A DNA stretch of 64,000 nt, taken from an uncultured Clostridium sp. (GTDB lineage: Bacteria > Bacillota > Clostridia > TANB77 > CAG-508). A program made the translations under genes and the position numbers. The stretch spans positions 1 through 64,000 of the forward strand of contig CAUBRZ010000002.1 of assembly GCA_958438515.1 (NCBI GenBank), given 5' to 3'. The notes under the pieces are model-generated. The model was not told where the DNA came from, searched no databases, and saw only the letters and a list, made by a program, of their open reading frames with translations. Positions 20,660-28,474 of the stretch are shown piece by piece. Position 1 is the first letter of the stretch. Every line of letters starts with the position of its first letter.

Positions 20660-20938
20660 TTATTTATTTTCCATAATTTGTTTATTTATTTCCTCTTGAG
20701 ATATTGTTTTATCTATTCTACCACCAACTGTTTCTGGTTGTACAGCTGATAAAATAATATGTCCAGAATCCATTATTAATACTGCTCTTGTCCTTCTTCC
20801 ATATGTAGCATCTACTGCTGTTTTGTCATCTTTTGCCTCTTGAATCATTCTTTTAATAGGTGCTGATTCTGGGCTTACTATAGCTACAATTCTTTCTGCT
20901 GAAACAATATTTCCAAATCCTATATTTACTAATTGCAT
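20660..20938 (-). CDS. remA: RemA / DUF370 extracellular matrix regulator
   Basis: This 92-aa DNA-binding protein starts MQLVNIGFGNIVSAERIVAIVSPESAPIKR-like and contains ATYGRRTRAVLIMDSGHIILSA, hallmarks of RemA. In Bacillus it activates matrix and osmoprotection genes. The large polysaccharide locus in this window could be a target, but that is inference. It is encoded between yicC and rpoZ. Confidence 0.93.
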   Translation of the reverse strand: MQLVNIGFGNIVSAERIVAIVSPESAPIKRMIQEAKDDKTAVDATYGRRTRAVLIMDSGHIILSAVQPETVGGRIDKTISQEEINKQIMENK

Positions 20939-20953
20939 AATATCAAATCCTTT

Positions 20954-21832
20954 CTATTCTATATTTTGAACTTGTTCTCTTATGTTTTCTATTTGTGTTT
21001 TTATTTCAATTACACCATTTGTAATATTTAAATTATTTGCTTTTGAACCAATTGTATTTGTTTCTCTATTCATTTCCTGAATAATAAAGTCTAATTTTTT
21101 TCCTATTGGTTCGTCAGAACTTAAGAGTTCTTTAAATTGTGATATATGACTATTTAATCTTGTTACCTCTTCTTCTATAGAACATTTATCAGCAAAAATA
21201 ACTACTTCTTGTGCTAATCTATTTTTATCTATATCTTGTTCTTCTTTTAAAAGCTGTTTTATTCGTTCTTCTAATTTTACTACATATTCTTCAATAAGTC
21301 CAGTAGAAAGTTTAGATATTTCTTTTACCTTTTCATCTATCTGATTCAAACGTATTAATATATCTTCTGCCATTTTATTTCCTTCTATTGACCTCATTTG
21401 TATTAGTTTTTCTGTTGCTTGTTCTACTGTTTTTATTAATTCTTGTTTTATTGTTTCATCTTCTTGATCATTTTGTATCTCTAATACATCTGGATATTTT
21501 GCAATTTCATTTACTTGTATATCAGCTAATATATCCTCTTTTTGTGCTAATTCTTTTAGCTCTTTTATATACATTTTGGCTAATTCAGTATTTATTTTTA
21601 TTTTTCTTCCTTCATTTGAATCGTTTTCAAAATTAATAAATACATCTATTTTCCCTCGTTTTATTTTAGAACTAATTTCTTTTTTTATACTTTCTTCTAG
21701 ATAACTTATCTGTTTTGGCATTTTTACAGATATATCTAAATATTTGTGGTTGATACTTTTTATTTCAACTTGATATTTTCTTAAGTTTTCTTCTATGTTG
21801 GCTCTTCCATACCCAGTCATACTTTTAATCAT
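20954..21832 (-). CDS. YicC-family endoribonuclease
   Basis: This 292-aa protein starts MIKSMTGYGRA, the universal YicC signature, and ends with FIIQEMNRETNTIGSKAN and IKTQIENIREQVQNIE. YicC proteins (YloC in Bacillus) are endoribonucleases. It lies upstream of remA-rpoZ-gmk and its start overlaps the preceding gene by 8 nt. Confidence 0.93.
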   Translation of the reverse strand: MIKSMTGYGRANIEENLRKYQVEIKSINHKYLDISVKMPKQISYLEESIKKEISSKIKRGKIDVFINFENDSNEGRKIKINTELAKMYIKELKELAQKEDILADIQVNEIAKYPDVLEIQNDQEDETIKQELIKTVEQATEKLIQMRSIEGNKMAEDILIRLNQIDEKVKEISKLSTGLIEEYVVKLEERIKQLLKEEQDIDKNRLAQEVVIFADKCSIEEEVTRLNSHISQFKELLSSDEPIGKKLDFIIQEMNRETNTIGSKANNLNITNGVIEIKTQIENIREQVQNIE

Positions 21833-22298
21833 TTTCTTTTCCCTCTTTTTTAGATTTATTTTTGCTTTTCCTTGCCTCTTTTTTTATAGGTTCTTCTTCT
21901 TTCACAATTTCTGGTATATCACTTAGCCCTTTCAAATAGCATTTTCTTTCTTTAGTATAAATAATAATTGCTTTTAATACATAATAAATTGCAATTATAT
22001 AAGAAGATGTTAATAGATAAACTCTAAAATCATATTTAAATAATGTAGTTATATGCATTATGGATAATGAATGTATTGATAAAACTATTAATTCTATTGC
22101 TGTTACTGCTATTTGTCCACTGTCTTTTTTATATGCTTCTTCTAATGCTAAGATTCCTAAAACTAGAAAAGTTCCTGAAAATACTTCTATATCTCCTGTT
22201 AATCTTTCAATATTCATTCTAGTGTATGCATAATTTAAAATCATAAAATAACACATAACTCCTATTGCTCTCAATATATTTTTAAATATTGTTTTCAT
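21825..22298 (-). CDS. Four-helix membrane protein of unknown function
   Basis: This 157-aa product has about four hydrophobic segments (about 10-25, 40-52, 62-82 and 92-113) and a Lys-rich C-terminal tail (KKEARKSKNKSKKEG) expected in the cytoplasm. I recognise no family. It lies between rsmE and yicC, 9 nt after rsmE, and is probably co-transcribed. Confidence 0.7.
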   Translation of the reverse strand: MKTIFKNILRAIGVMCYFMILNYAYTRMNIERLTGDIEVFSGTFLVLGILALEEAYKKDSGQIAVTAIELIVLSIHSLSIMHITTLFKYDFRVYLLTSSYIIAIYYVLKAIIIYTKERKCYLKGLSDIPEIVKEEEPIKKEARKSKNKSKKEGKEND

Positions 22299-22307
22299 TG
22301 TTTCCTC

Positions 22308-23060
22308 CTAATTTTCTAATTCGTACATTATAATACTCAAAACATTCAAAGCTACAGTTTCTGTTCTTAATATTCTCTTTCCCAATGTTATTGTAATAGC
22401 TCCATTTTCTTGTAACATTTTTATTTCTTCACTATCAATTCCACCTTCTGGACCAATAATTACTCCAATTTTTATTTCTCGATTATTATATTTTTGTTTT
22501 ATTTTTTCTAATTCATTTTTCAAAGTGTTTTTATTTTCATTTTCATATGCTACCAATACTATATCATACTTATCAAATAAATTACAAACATTTTTTAGAT
22601 TTATAATTTGATTTATATTAGGAATAATATTTCTACCACATTGTTTAGCTGCAACTTCTGAGATTTTTTGCCATCTATCTATTTTCTTTATTTTGTCCTT
22701 TTCATTTAATTTTACTACACATCTTTTCATTTCAATTGGTGTAATTTCATATACTCCTAATTCAACAGATTTTTGAATAATTAATTCCATCTTATCTGCT
22801 TTTGGTAATCCTTGCAAAATACTAACTTTTATATTAGATTCTACTTTATTTTCTATTTGCTCTTTTATTTTACATTCAATACAATTTTCTTCTATACTTA
22901 TTATTTCTGATAAATAATCCTTTTTTGTGGAAGTATTACAAATCATTAATTCATTTCCAACTTTTTTTCTTAGTACATTTTTGATATGCTTTACATCTTG
23001 ACCAATTATTTTTATTTTTTCGTCATTTACTTGTTCTTCAGTTACAAAAAATTTCGGCAT
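22308..23060 (-). CDS. rsmE: 16S rRNA (uracil-1498-N3)-methyltransferase
   Basis: This 250-aa SPOUT-fold enzyme has an N-terminal PUA-like part (QDVKHIKNVLRKKVG), the SAM-binding knot GVIIGPEGGIDSEEI and the closing LGKRILRTETVALNVLSII, diagnostic of RsmE. An extended TG-A-TATAAT -10 box lies at 23085-23090 (complement), 25 nt upstream. It is first in the run to gmk. Confidence 0.95.
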   Translation of the reverse strand: MPKFFVTEEQVNDEKIKIIGQDVKHIKNVLRKKVGNELMICNTSTKKDYLSEIISIEENCIECKIKEQIENKVESNIKVSILQGLPKADKMELIIQKSVELGVYEITPIEMKRCVVKLNEKDKIKKIDRWQKISEVAAKQCGRNIIPNINQIINLKNVCNLFDKYDIVLVAYENENKNTLKNELEKIKQKYNNREIKIGVIIGPEGGIDSEEIKMLQENGAITITLGKRILRTETVALNVLSIIMYELEN

Positions 23061-23180
23061 ACTTTTTCTCCTTTATACTTGCTTATTATATCATATTGTT
23101 ATTTATTTTTCTATGCAAATTGTAAGTTTAAATTTATATTTTATCTCTAAATTTTCCTAACTAAAACTTAATTATTAATA

Positions 23181-23206
23181 AAACCTATATATTTCTATAC
23201 AGGTTT
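23181..23206 (-). terminator. Terminator after rubrerythrin
   Basis: Arms AAACCTGTATA / TATATAGGTTT (one mismatch) lie 22 nt past the rubrerythrin stop, with a T-rich tail on the minus strand. Confidence 0.65.
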
Positions 23207-23227
23207 CTACTTCTTATTATAATTTTA

Positions 23228-23767
23228 TTAATAGTTTTCTGCTTTAATTTCAAAATATGCTTTTGGATGACTACATACTGGGCATATTTCTGGTGCTGAC
23301 TTTCCAATTACTATATGTCCACAGTTTCTACACTTCCAAATTCTATCTCCGTCACGACTAAATACTAGTCCATCGTCTATGTTTTCTATTAATTTTTTAT
23401 ATCTTTCTTCATGTTCTTTTTCTATTTTTCCAACTTCAGTAAAAAGATAAGCAATATGGTCAAATCCCTCTTCTTTTGCTTCTTTTGCCATTCTATCATA
23501 CATATCTGTCCATTCGTAGTTTTCTCCTTCTGCTGCAGCTTTTAGGTTTTCTAGTGTTGATTTCACTTCTCCACCTTGTAATAATTTAAACCACATTTTT
23601 GCATGTTCTTTTTCATTATCAGCTGTTTCTTGAAATATAGCTGCTATTTGCTCATATCCATCTTTTTTTGCCTTACTTGCAAAATATGTGTATTTGTTTC
23701 TTGCTTGTGACTCACCTGCAAATGCTTCCATTAAATTTTTTTCTGTTTTACTTCCTTTTAATTCCAT
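23228..23767 (-). CDS. rbr: Rubrerythrin
   Basis: This 179-aa peroxide-scavenging di-iron protein has an N-terminal ferritin-like domain with Glu/His ligands (EAFAGESQARNKY; ETADNEKEHAKMW; VGKIEKEHEERY) and a C-terminal rubredoxin domain with two CxxC pairs (CRNCGH and CPVCSHP). It is typical of strict anaerobes and detoxifies hydrogen peroxide. It has a strong AAGGAGG ribosome site, and no recoding sites, as expected for an abundant protein. Confidence 0.96.
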   Translation of the reverse strand: MELKGSKTEKNLMEAFAGESQARNKYTYFASKAKKDGYEQIAAIFQETADNEKEHAKMWFKLLQGGEVKSTLENLKAAAEGENYEWTDMYDRMAKEAKEEGFDHIAYLFTEVGKIEKEHEERYKKLIENIDDGLVFSRDGDRIWKCRNCGHIVIGKSAPEICPVCSHPKAYFEIKAENY

Positions 23768-23799
23768 ACTAAAAATCCTCCTTTTGTTTTTGTAAATGA

Positions 23800-24333
23800 T
23801 TATTCTAGATAATTATCTACCTTTTTTATAAATATCATATTTTCTATAATATTTACTATTCCATATATTACAATTGCTGTTCCTATTGTTTGAAGTAATG
23901 CCCCATTATTTACTAATACATACATTCCTGCAATAATCATTACAATAGCTAAAATTAATGTTGCTAACCATAATTTTGATTTATAGTCTTTCCATACAAT
24001 AGATGTTTGTAAATTCATAATTCCACTATAAATAATCCAAATTGCTATTAAAACTCTAAAAGCTGATAATATAAAATCTGAACAATACATTATAACAATT
24101 CCTACAATTATTAATACTACTGCTATTGCTAGAACATAACTATCTTTATTTTCTGATGAAAAATAATCAATTATCTTTAGCACTCCCATTACCATAAATA
24201 TAATTCCTAAAATTACTGCAACAGCTGATTTTATTGTTTCTGGTCTAGTAATTAAAAGGACACCAAATAGAACAAATATTACTGATATTATTATATCTGT
24301 CCATCCTGATTTTTTTAAAAAACTTTTCCACAT
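23800..24333 (-). CDS. DUF308 / HdeD-like membrane protein
   Basis: This 177-aa product has six predicted membrane helices in three pairs and the DUF308 pattern (ITRPETIKSAVAVILGIIFMV; SGIMNLQTS). E. coli HdeD is acid-stress related, but the role in Firmicutes is unknown. It lies 33 nt upstream of rubrerythrin in the same direction. Confidence 0.8.
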   Translation of the reverse strand: MWKSFLKKSGWTDIIISVIFVLFGVLLITRPETIKSAVAVILGIIFMVMGVLKIIDYFSSENKDSYVLAIAVVLIIVGIVIMYCSDFILSAFRVLIAIWIIYSGIMNLQTSIVWKDYKSKLWLATLILAIVMIIAGMYVLVNNGALLQTIGTAIVIYGIVNIIENMIFIKKVDNYLE

Positions 24334-24413
24334 AATAACTACCTTCTTTTCTTTTATTTTTTTACCATATTATCATAAAAATTTTAAATTGTACATAAAT
24401 TAACAAATTTTTT

Positions 24414-24965
24414 TTACTTTTTTCTTTTTATACATGGATTGCCATATGCAACTACATTTGAAGGAATGTCTTTTGTAACAACACTGCCTGCCCCAATAGT
24501 AACATTATCTCCTATTGTAACTCCTGGAAGAACTACAACATTACCACCAAACCATACATTATTTCCAACTTTAATTGGTTTTGCATATTCTAATCCTTTA
24601 TTTCTTAATTCGACTTCTATAGGATGTCCTGCTGTGTAAAAGCCACAATTTGGTCCTATAAATACATTATCTCCAAACTCTACTTTTGCACCATCTAATA
24701 TAACGCAATTATGGTTCATATAAAAATTTTCTCCAATAAATATATTATACCCATAATCACAATAGAAATTAGATTCAATCAAAATATTTTCCCCTGTTTT
24801 CCCAAACAATTCTTTTATTATTGCTTTTCTTTCTTCTCTATTTGATGGTTTTATATTATTATACCTAAAGCATATATCTTTTGCCTTTTGCATTTCCTTT
24901 ATTATTTCTTTATTATAGTTTGCATCATAAAGTTCTCCATTATCTCTTTTTTCTTTTTCTTCCAT
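24414..24965 (-). CDS. Sugar O-acetyltransferase (maltose acetyltransferase type)
   Basis: This 183-aa protein has an N-terminal Mac domain (about 10-60) followed by a left-handed beta-helix with hexapeptide repeats (FIGENFYMNHNCVILDGA; VWFGGNVVVLPGVTIGDN; VTIGAGSVVTKDIPSN). The catalytic His is in TAGHP. It transfers acetyl from acetyl-CoA to a sugar hydroxyl; the exact acceptor is not determinable. Confidence 0.88.
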   Translation of the reverse strand: MEEKEKRDNGELYDANYNKEIIKEMQKAKDICFRYNNIKPSNREERKAIIKELFGKTGENILIESNFYCDYGYNIFIGENFYMNHNCVILDGAKVEFGDNVFIGPNCGFYTAGHPIEVELRNKGLEYAKPIKVGNNVWFGGNVVVLPGVTIGDNVTIGAGSVVTKDIPSNVVAYGNPCIKRKK

Positions 24966-24983
24966 ATTTCTCCCTTTCGTTTT

Positions 24984-25337
24984 CTAAAATATTTTCGGAA
25001 TAAAAATCATAAGTCCAATTATAGCAGCACCTATTGCTACTATCAAAACTGCTCCTGCTGATATATCTTTTGCAATTTTAGCTTGTTCGTTTTTTGTTGG
25101 CATAATCATATCTACAACAGTTTCAATTGCTGTATTAAATAATTCTGCAGAAATTACAATAGAAAATAAAATTATACAAATAATCCATTCTATTTTATTA
25201 ATTTTTAAAATAATACCTGCTATAATTACTAATACCATAATAGTTGCATGTATTTTAATATTTCTCTCATTTTTAAAAGAAGCCATAATACCTTCAATAG
25301 CATATTTAAAACTATTTATTATTTTTTTATTTTTCAT
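24984..25337 (-). CDS. dgkA: Undecaprenol / diacylglycerol kinase
   Basis: This 117-aa integral membrane kinase has the signature ELFNTAIETVVDMI (about 65-78) and three helices. Gram-positive DgkA phosphorylates undecaprenol, recycling the lipid carrier used by the wall and polysaccharide pathways. Its start overlaps the stop of the PAP2 phosphatase gene, pairing a kinase with a phosphatase of similar lipid substrates. Confidence 0.92.
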   Translation of the reverse strand: MKNKKIINSFKYAIEGIMASFKNERNIKIHATIMVLVIIAGIILKINKIEWIICIILFSIVISAELFNTAIETVVDMIMPTKNEQAKIAKDISAGAVLIVAIGAAIIGLMIFIPKIF

Positions 25338-25993
25338 CTTCTTTTTCTCTTTCTAATATAATTTTTTTTACTATACTTGTATATATAATCAAGTATGAAA
25401 CCGATACAGTAAATCCAGCTAGTACATCGCTTGTGTAATGTACTCCTAAATATATTCTACTAATTCCAATACTTACAATTAATATACTTAGAACTATAAT
25501 TAATGTAATTTTTAATTTTTTATTTTTTACTTTTTTATATATTAAATATATCAAAAATCCATAAAATGCTGCACTTATCATAGAATGTCCAGAAGGAAAG
25601 CTATATCCGTGTTTCATCAATTAATCTATAGTCTGTTGGCCTTGGCCTTTGCACAATATTTTTTAATATAATATTTAATAATGTACTTATTATTAAATTA
25701 ACCCATATACTTAAACCTATTTTCTTATCTTTTATAAATAAAAATAAACATATACTCAAAAATATTAATACTTTAGCTCCTCCTAAATTGGTTATTACTT
25801 TTGTAATTGGAGTAACAAAATCAGATATTAAATATGTAGATATTATCTTATATCCTATAATATCTTTTCTCATAATTTCTTCTTCAAACACATCTTCTAC
25901 TAATGCTAAAAAAATCACTATACTTATAAATAATATTATCCATTTGTAATTTTTTAAAATAAATTCTTTTGTTTTTTCTACTTTTTGTTTCAT
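25327..25993 (-). CDS. PAP2-family membrane phosphatase, one CGG recoding site
   Basis: The corrected product is 221 aa with about five helices and the three PAP2 motifs: KNIVQRPRP, PSGHS and SRIYLGVHYTSDVLAG. C is skipped at CGG 25607-25609 (LIDET-G-YSFPSGHS), immediately before the catalytic PSGH; without it motifs 2 and 3 would be lost. I start at the ATG at 25993 behind an AAAAAGGG ribosome site rather than at a TTG at 26014 that overlaps the upstream gene. It probably dephosphorylates undecaprenyl pyrophosphate or a phospholipid. Confidence 0.9.
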
Positions 25994-26006
25994 ATTTTTT
26001 CCCTTT

Positions 26007-26702
26007 TTAATCAAATATAATTTTCTTTTCTTCTATATGTTCTTTAATAGATTCTGCTATTAATTCATGTCCTTTTTCATTTGGGTGTATTCCATCTTCA
26101 CATAAATATTTATTATAATTTTTCTCTTCTAGAAATTTTGAAGTAATATCAATAATAGGAATATTATTTGTCAAGGCTAGTTTAAATACTTCAATATTAT
26201 ATCTCTCATGCCAATTTGTAATAAACTGTTTATCATTATTCATCCATTCCATAATATTATGTCCATTTAATCCTTTTGATATTTTTTCAAAATATCTTTT
26301 TGAATCAATTGGTGGTAATGATAATAATACAGGTGTTTTATCCATTTTCTTTATCTTTTCAATCAAATCTGTATAAAGCATTTTAAAATCTTCTATTGTA
26401 CTATTTGGCTTGTGTATTCCTTTTGGATTTTCAGAAATTTCTTTCCAGTTGAAATCACAGTCATTTCCCCCAAATTCTAATACAACATATTTTCCCTTAT
26501 TTTCTTTTATTATATCTATATTTTTTTCGAAACTTTTTTCCCCTGTACTTATAGTACTACCAAACTTTGCTTTGTTTTCTATTTCTATTCCTAATACTTC
26601 TTGACAAATATTAGAAAAATTATTTTTTGATACCCTATATTTTTCATTTTCAAAAATTACTCCTTTTAGTACAGAATCTCCAAAAGCACTTATTGTTGTC
26701 AT
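26007..26702 (-). CDS. SGNH/GDSL-type hydrolase
   Basis: This 231-aa protein has all four blocks: SAFGDSVLKG (Ser), the Gly block, LEFGGNDCDF (Asn) and DGIHPNEKGHELIAE (Asp/His). Such enzymes are esterases or deacylases for lipids or acetylated sugars. There is no signal peptide, so it is cytoplasmic. The substrate is unknown. Confidence 0.88.
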   Translation of the reverse strand: MTTISAFGDSVLKGVIFENEKYRVSKNNFSNICQEVLGIEIENKAKFGSTISTGEKSFEKNIDIIKENKGKYVVLEFGGNDCDFNWKEISENPKGIHKPNSTIEDFKMLYTDLIEKIKKMDKTPVLLSLPPIDSKRYFEKISKGLNGHNIMEWMNNDKQFITNWHERYNIEVFKLALTNNIPIIDITSKFLEEKNYNKYLCEDGIHPNEKGHELIAESIKEHIEEKKIIFD

Positions 26703-26718
26703 TATTTTCCTCCTATTT

Positions 26719-26976
26719 TTATTTATCTAATCCTAATCTTTTTCTTTGAATTTTTGTATTAATTTCTGAAGAAACAGTAGTATTTCTAGTTTTTGGTGCT
26801 GTTTCATTTTCTTCCTCAATATATTTTAGTCTATTTCTAAATTCTCTAAAATTTTCTTTTTTATTTTTTTCTTCTTTGTTCTTGTTACCTTTACTTTTAT
26901 CATTTGGTAACTTCCCATCTGATTTTAGTTTCAATTCCAATTGCTTAGCTTGAAAAATTTTATTTATTTTATACAT
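26719..26976 (-). CDS. Small Lys/Glu-rich hypothetical protein ending RLGLDK
   Basis: This 85-aa product is highly charged and probably disordered in the middle (NDKSKGNKNKEEKNKKENF), with a C-terminus KRLGLDK. A similar TRLGLKPEE string is encoded, out of frame, just after the hydrolase gene ending at 30482. No family is recognised. The gene is supported by spacing and an AGGAGG-like ribosome site. Confidence 0.65.
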   Translation of the reverse strand: MYKINKIFQAKQLELKLKSDGKLPNDKSKGNKNKEEKNKKENFREFRNRLKYIEEENETAPKTRNTTVSSEINTKIQRKRLGLDK

Positions 26977-27073
26977 AATTTTATTCCTCCCTATTTTAGC
27001 TTTTATTTATATTATGCTTTACAATTAGTTTTTATAAACAAAATAAGCTAAGAATGAAGTTAAATTATCTTTA

Positions 27074-27994
27074 TTATTTTTTCTTTTTAATTTTTGCTAT
27101 AAAGAAGCCTTCATATAAATCAGTTGGTGCCACACATAAACAACCTTTAATCTTTGTAGAAAGAATTGGTAAATCCTCCATATTCTTTATATTTATTGGT
27201 TCAATTTCTAGATTTTTTGTATTATTTAATATTTTATTTAAAATATCTTCATTTTCTTCTTGTAAAATTGAACAGGTAGAATATACCATTTCTTTTCCAG
27301 GTTTCAATATATTTACAGCTTTTTGTAATAATGTTAATTGAGATAAACTCGATTTCTTAATTAGTTTTTCAGTAAATGTTTTTTCTACATTTAAGTTTTC
27401 AATGTTTAATGTTCCACTCCCACTACATGGTGCATCTAAAAGTATTTTATCAAAAGAAAAGAAATCATCTATATATCTAGCATCTGTTCTCATTATATAT
27501 ACACAACTTGCTCCTTGTTTTTCTATATTATATTTTAACTTTTCTGCTCTTACAACATTCATTTCACATGCTGTAATATTTGCTTTATTGTTTGTCATTG
27601 CAGCTATTTGAGTTGTTTTTCCTCCAGGTGCTGCTGTCATATCTAATATATCAGTCTGCTCTTCTGGTTCTAATACAATAACTGGTAACATTGAAGACAA
27701 ACTTTGAAGATAAATTTTTCCAGTTTTATAGATATCTAATTTTTGAATTTCGTTTTCTCTTAAATTTTCAATTATAAATGCATTCTCATTCCAGTCTACT
27801 TTACTATATTCAATATTTTTATTTTCTAATATATTTTTTATCTCATCATTATTGCTTTTTAACGTATTTACTCTAAACGTTACTTTTCTTTTTGCTTTAT
27901 ATCCTTCTATAATCTTTAATATTTCTTCTTTTTTGTATTGATTTTCTAATTTTTCTTTTAGAAATTCAGGTATTATTTTCATTTCACTTTGCAT
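27074..27994 (-). CDS. RsmB/NOL1-type RNA cytosine methyltransferase, short form
   Basis: This 306-aa class I methyltransferase has TAAPGGKTTQIAAM (SAM), the catalytic-motif cysteines in DAPCSGSGTL and YSTCSILQEENE, and an N-terminal RNA-binding part (1-90). It lacks the NusB-like domain of true RsmB, so it is an RsmF/YebU-like or related rRNA or tRNA m5C methyltransferase. The precise target is not determinable. Confidence 0.9.
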   Translation of the reverse strand: MQSEMKIIPEFLKEKLENQYKKEEILKIIEGYKAKRKVTFRVNTLKSNNDEIKNILENKNIEYSKVDWNENAFIIENLRENEIQKLDIYKTGKIYLQSLSSMLPVIVLEPEEQTDILDMTAAPGGKTTQIAAMTNNKANITACEMNVVRAEKLKYNIEKQGASCVYIMRTDARYIDDFFSFDKILLDAPCSGSGTLNIENLNVEKTFTEKLIKKSSLSQLTLLQKAVNILKPGKEMVYSTCSILQEENEDILNKILNNTKNLEIEPINIKNMEDLPILSTKIKGCLCVAPTDLYEGFFIAKIKKKK

Positions 27995-28063
27995 TTTATA
28001 CCTCTATTCTTTTTTATATGTGCATATTATACTACTTTTAAATAAATTATACAAATTTTTTCC

Positions 28064-28092
28064 TTGCGATTTTTAGTTTTTTTATATATAAT
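28064..28092 (+). promoter_or_regulatory. Promoter of the DUF1064 gene
   Basis: TTGCGA (28064-28069), a 17-nt spacer and a perfect TATAAT (28087-28092), 32 nt before the start. Confidence 0.65.
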
Positions 28093-28123
28093 GTTTTTAT
28101 ATTAAAATTATAGGAGAATAACA

Positions 28124-28474
28124 ATGGAACATTGGAGTATAGAAGATTATAAAAATTTTACAAATAAAACTGCTCATAAGAGTAAATATAGATCAAATAA
28201 GATTTCAATTGATGGTCATACTTTTGATAGTCAAAAAGAAGCCAATTATTATTGCGAACTAAAAATAAAATTGCAAGCAAAAGAAATTAATGGCTTTTGC
28301 TTGCAACCTACTTTTATTTTGGCTCCTGGTTTAAAATATAAAGCTGATTTTATTGTATTTAATAAAGACAATTCTACTCAAGTAATTGATGTTAAAGGAT
28401 TTAAAACCAAAGAATATATTGCTAAGAAAAAAGTTTTCGAAGATAAGTATAATTTAAAAATAACTGAAATTTAA
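28124..28474 (+). CDS. Solitary DUF1064 (phage-type endonuclease-like) protein
   Basis: This 116-aa product has the DUF1064 pattern: FDSQKEANYYCELKI, LQPTFILAP, YKADFIVF and VIDVKGFKTKEY. The Glu, Asp and xVK residues recall a VRR-Nuc/Holliday-resolvase-like nuclease core. DUF1064 usually sits in prophages, but nothing phage-like surrounds it. It has its own promoter and an AGGAG ribosome site, on the strand opposite its neighbours, and overlaps the 3' end of the convergent gene by 4 nt. It is a possible phage remnant or domesticated gene. Confidence 0.85.
   Translation: MEHWSIEDYKNFTNKTAHKSKYRSNKISIDGHTFDSQKEANYYCELKIKLQAKEINGFCLQPTFILAPGLKYKADFIVFNKDNSTQVIDVKGFKTKEYIAKKKVFEDKYNLKITEI

Noticed and set aside
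26719..26976. Toxin-antitoxin component
   Set aside because: The protein is small and charged but has no partner gene, no known antitoxin fold and no overlap with a second small gene.
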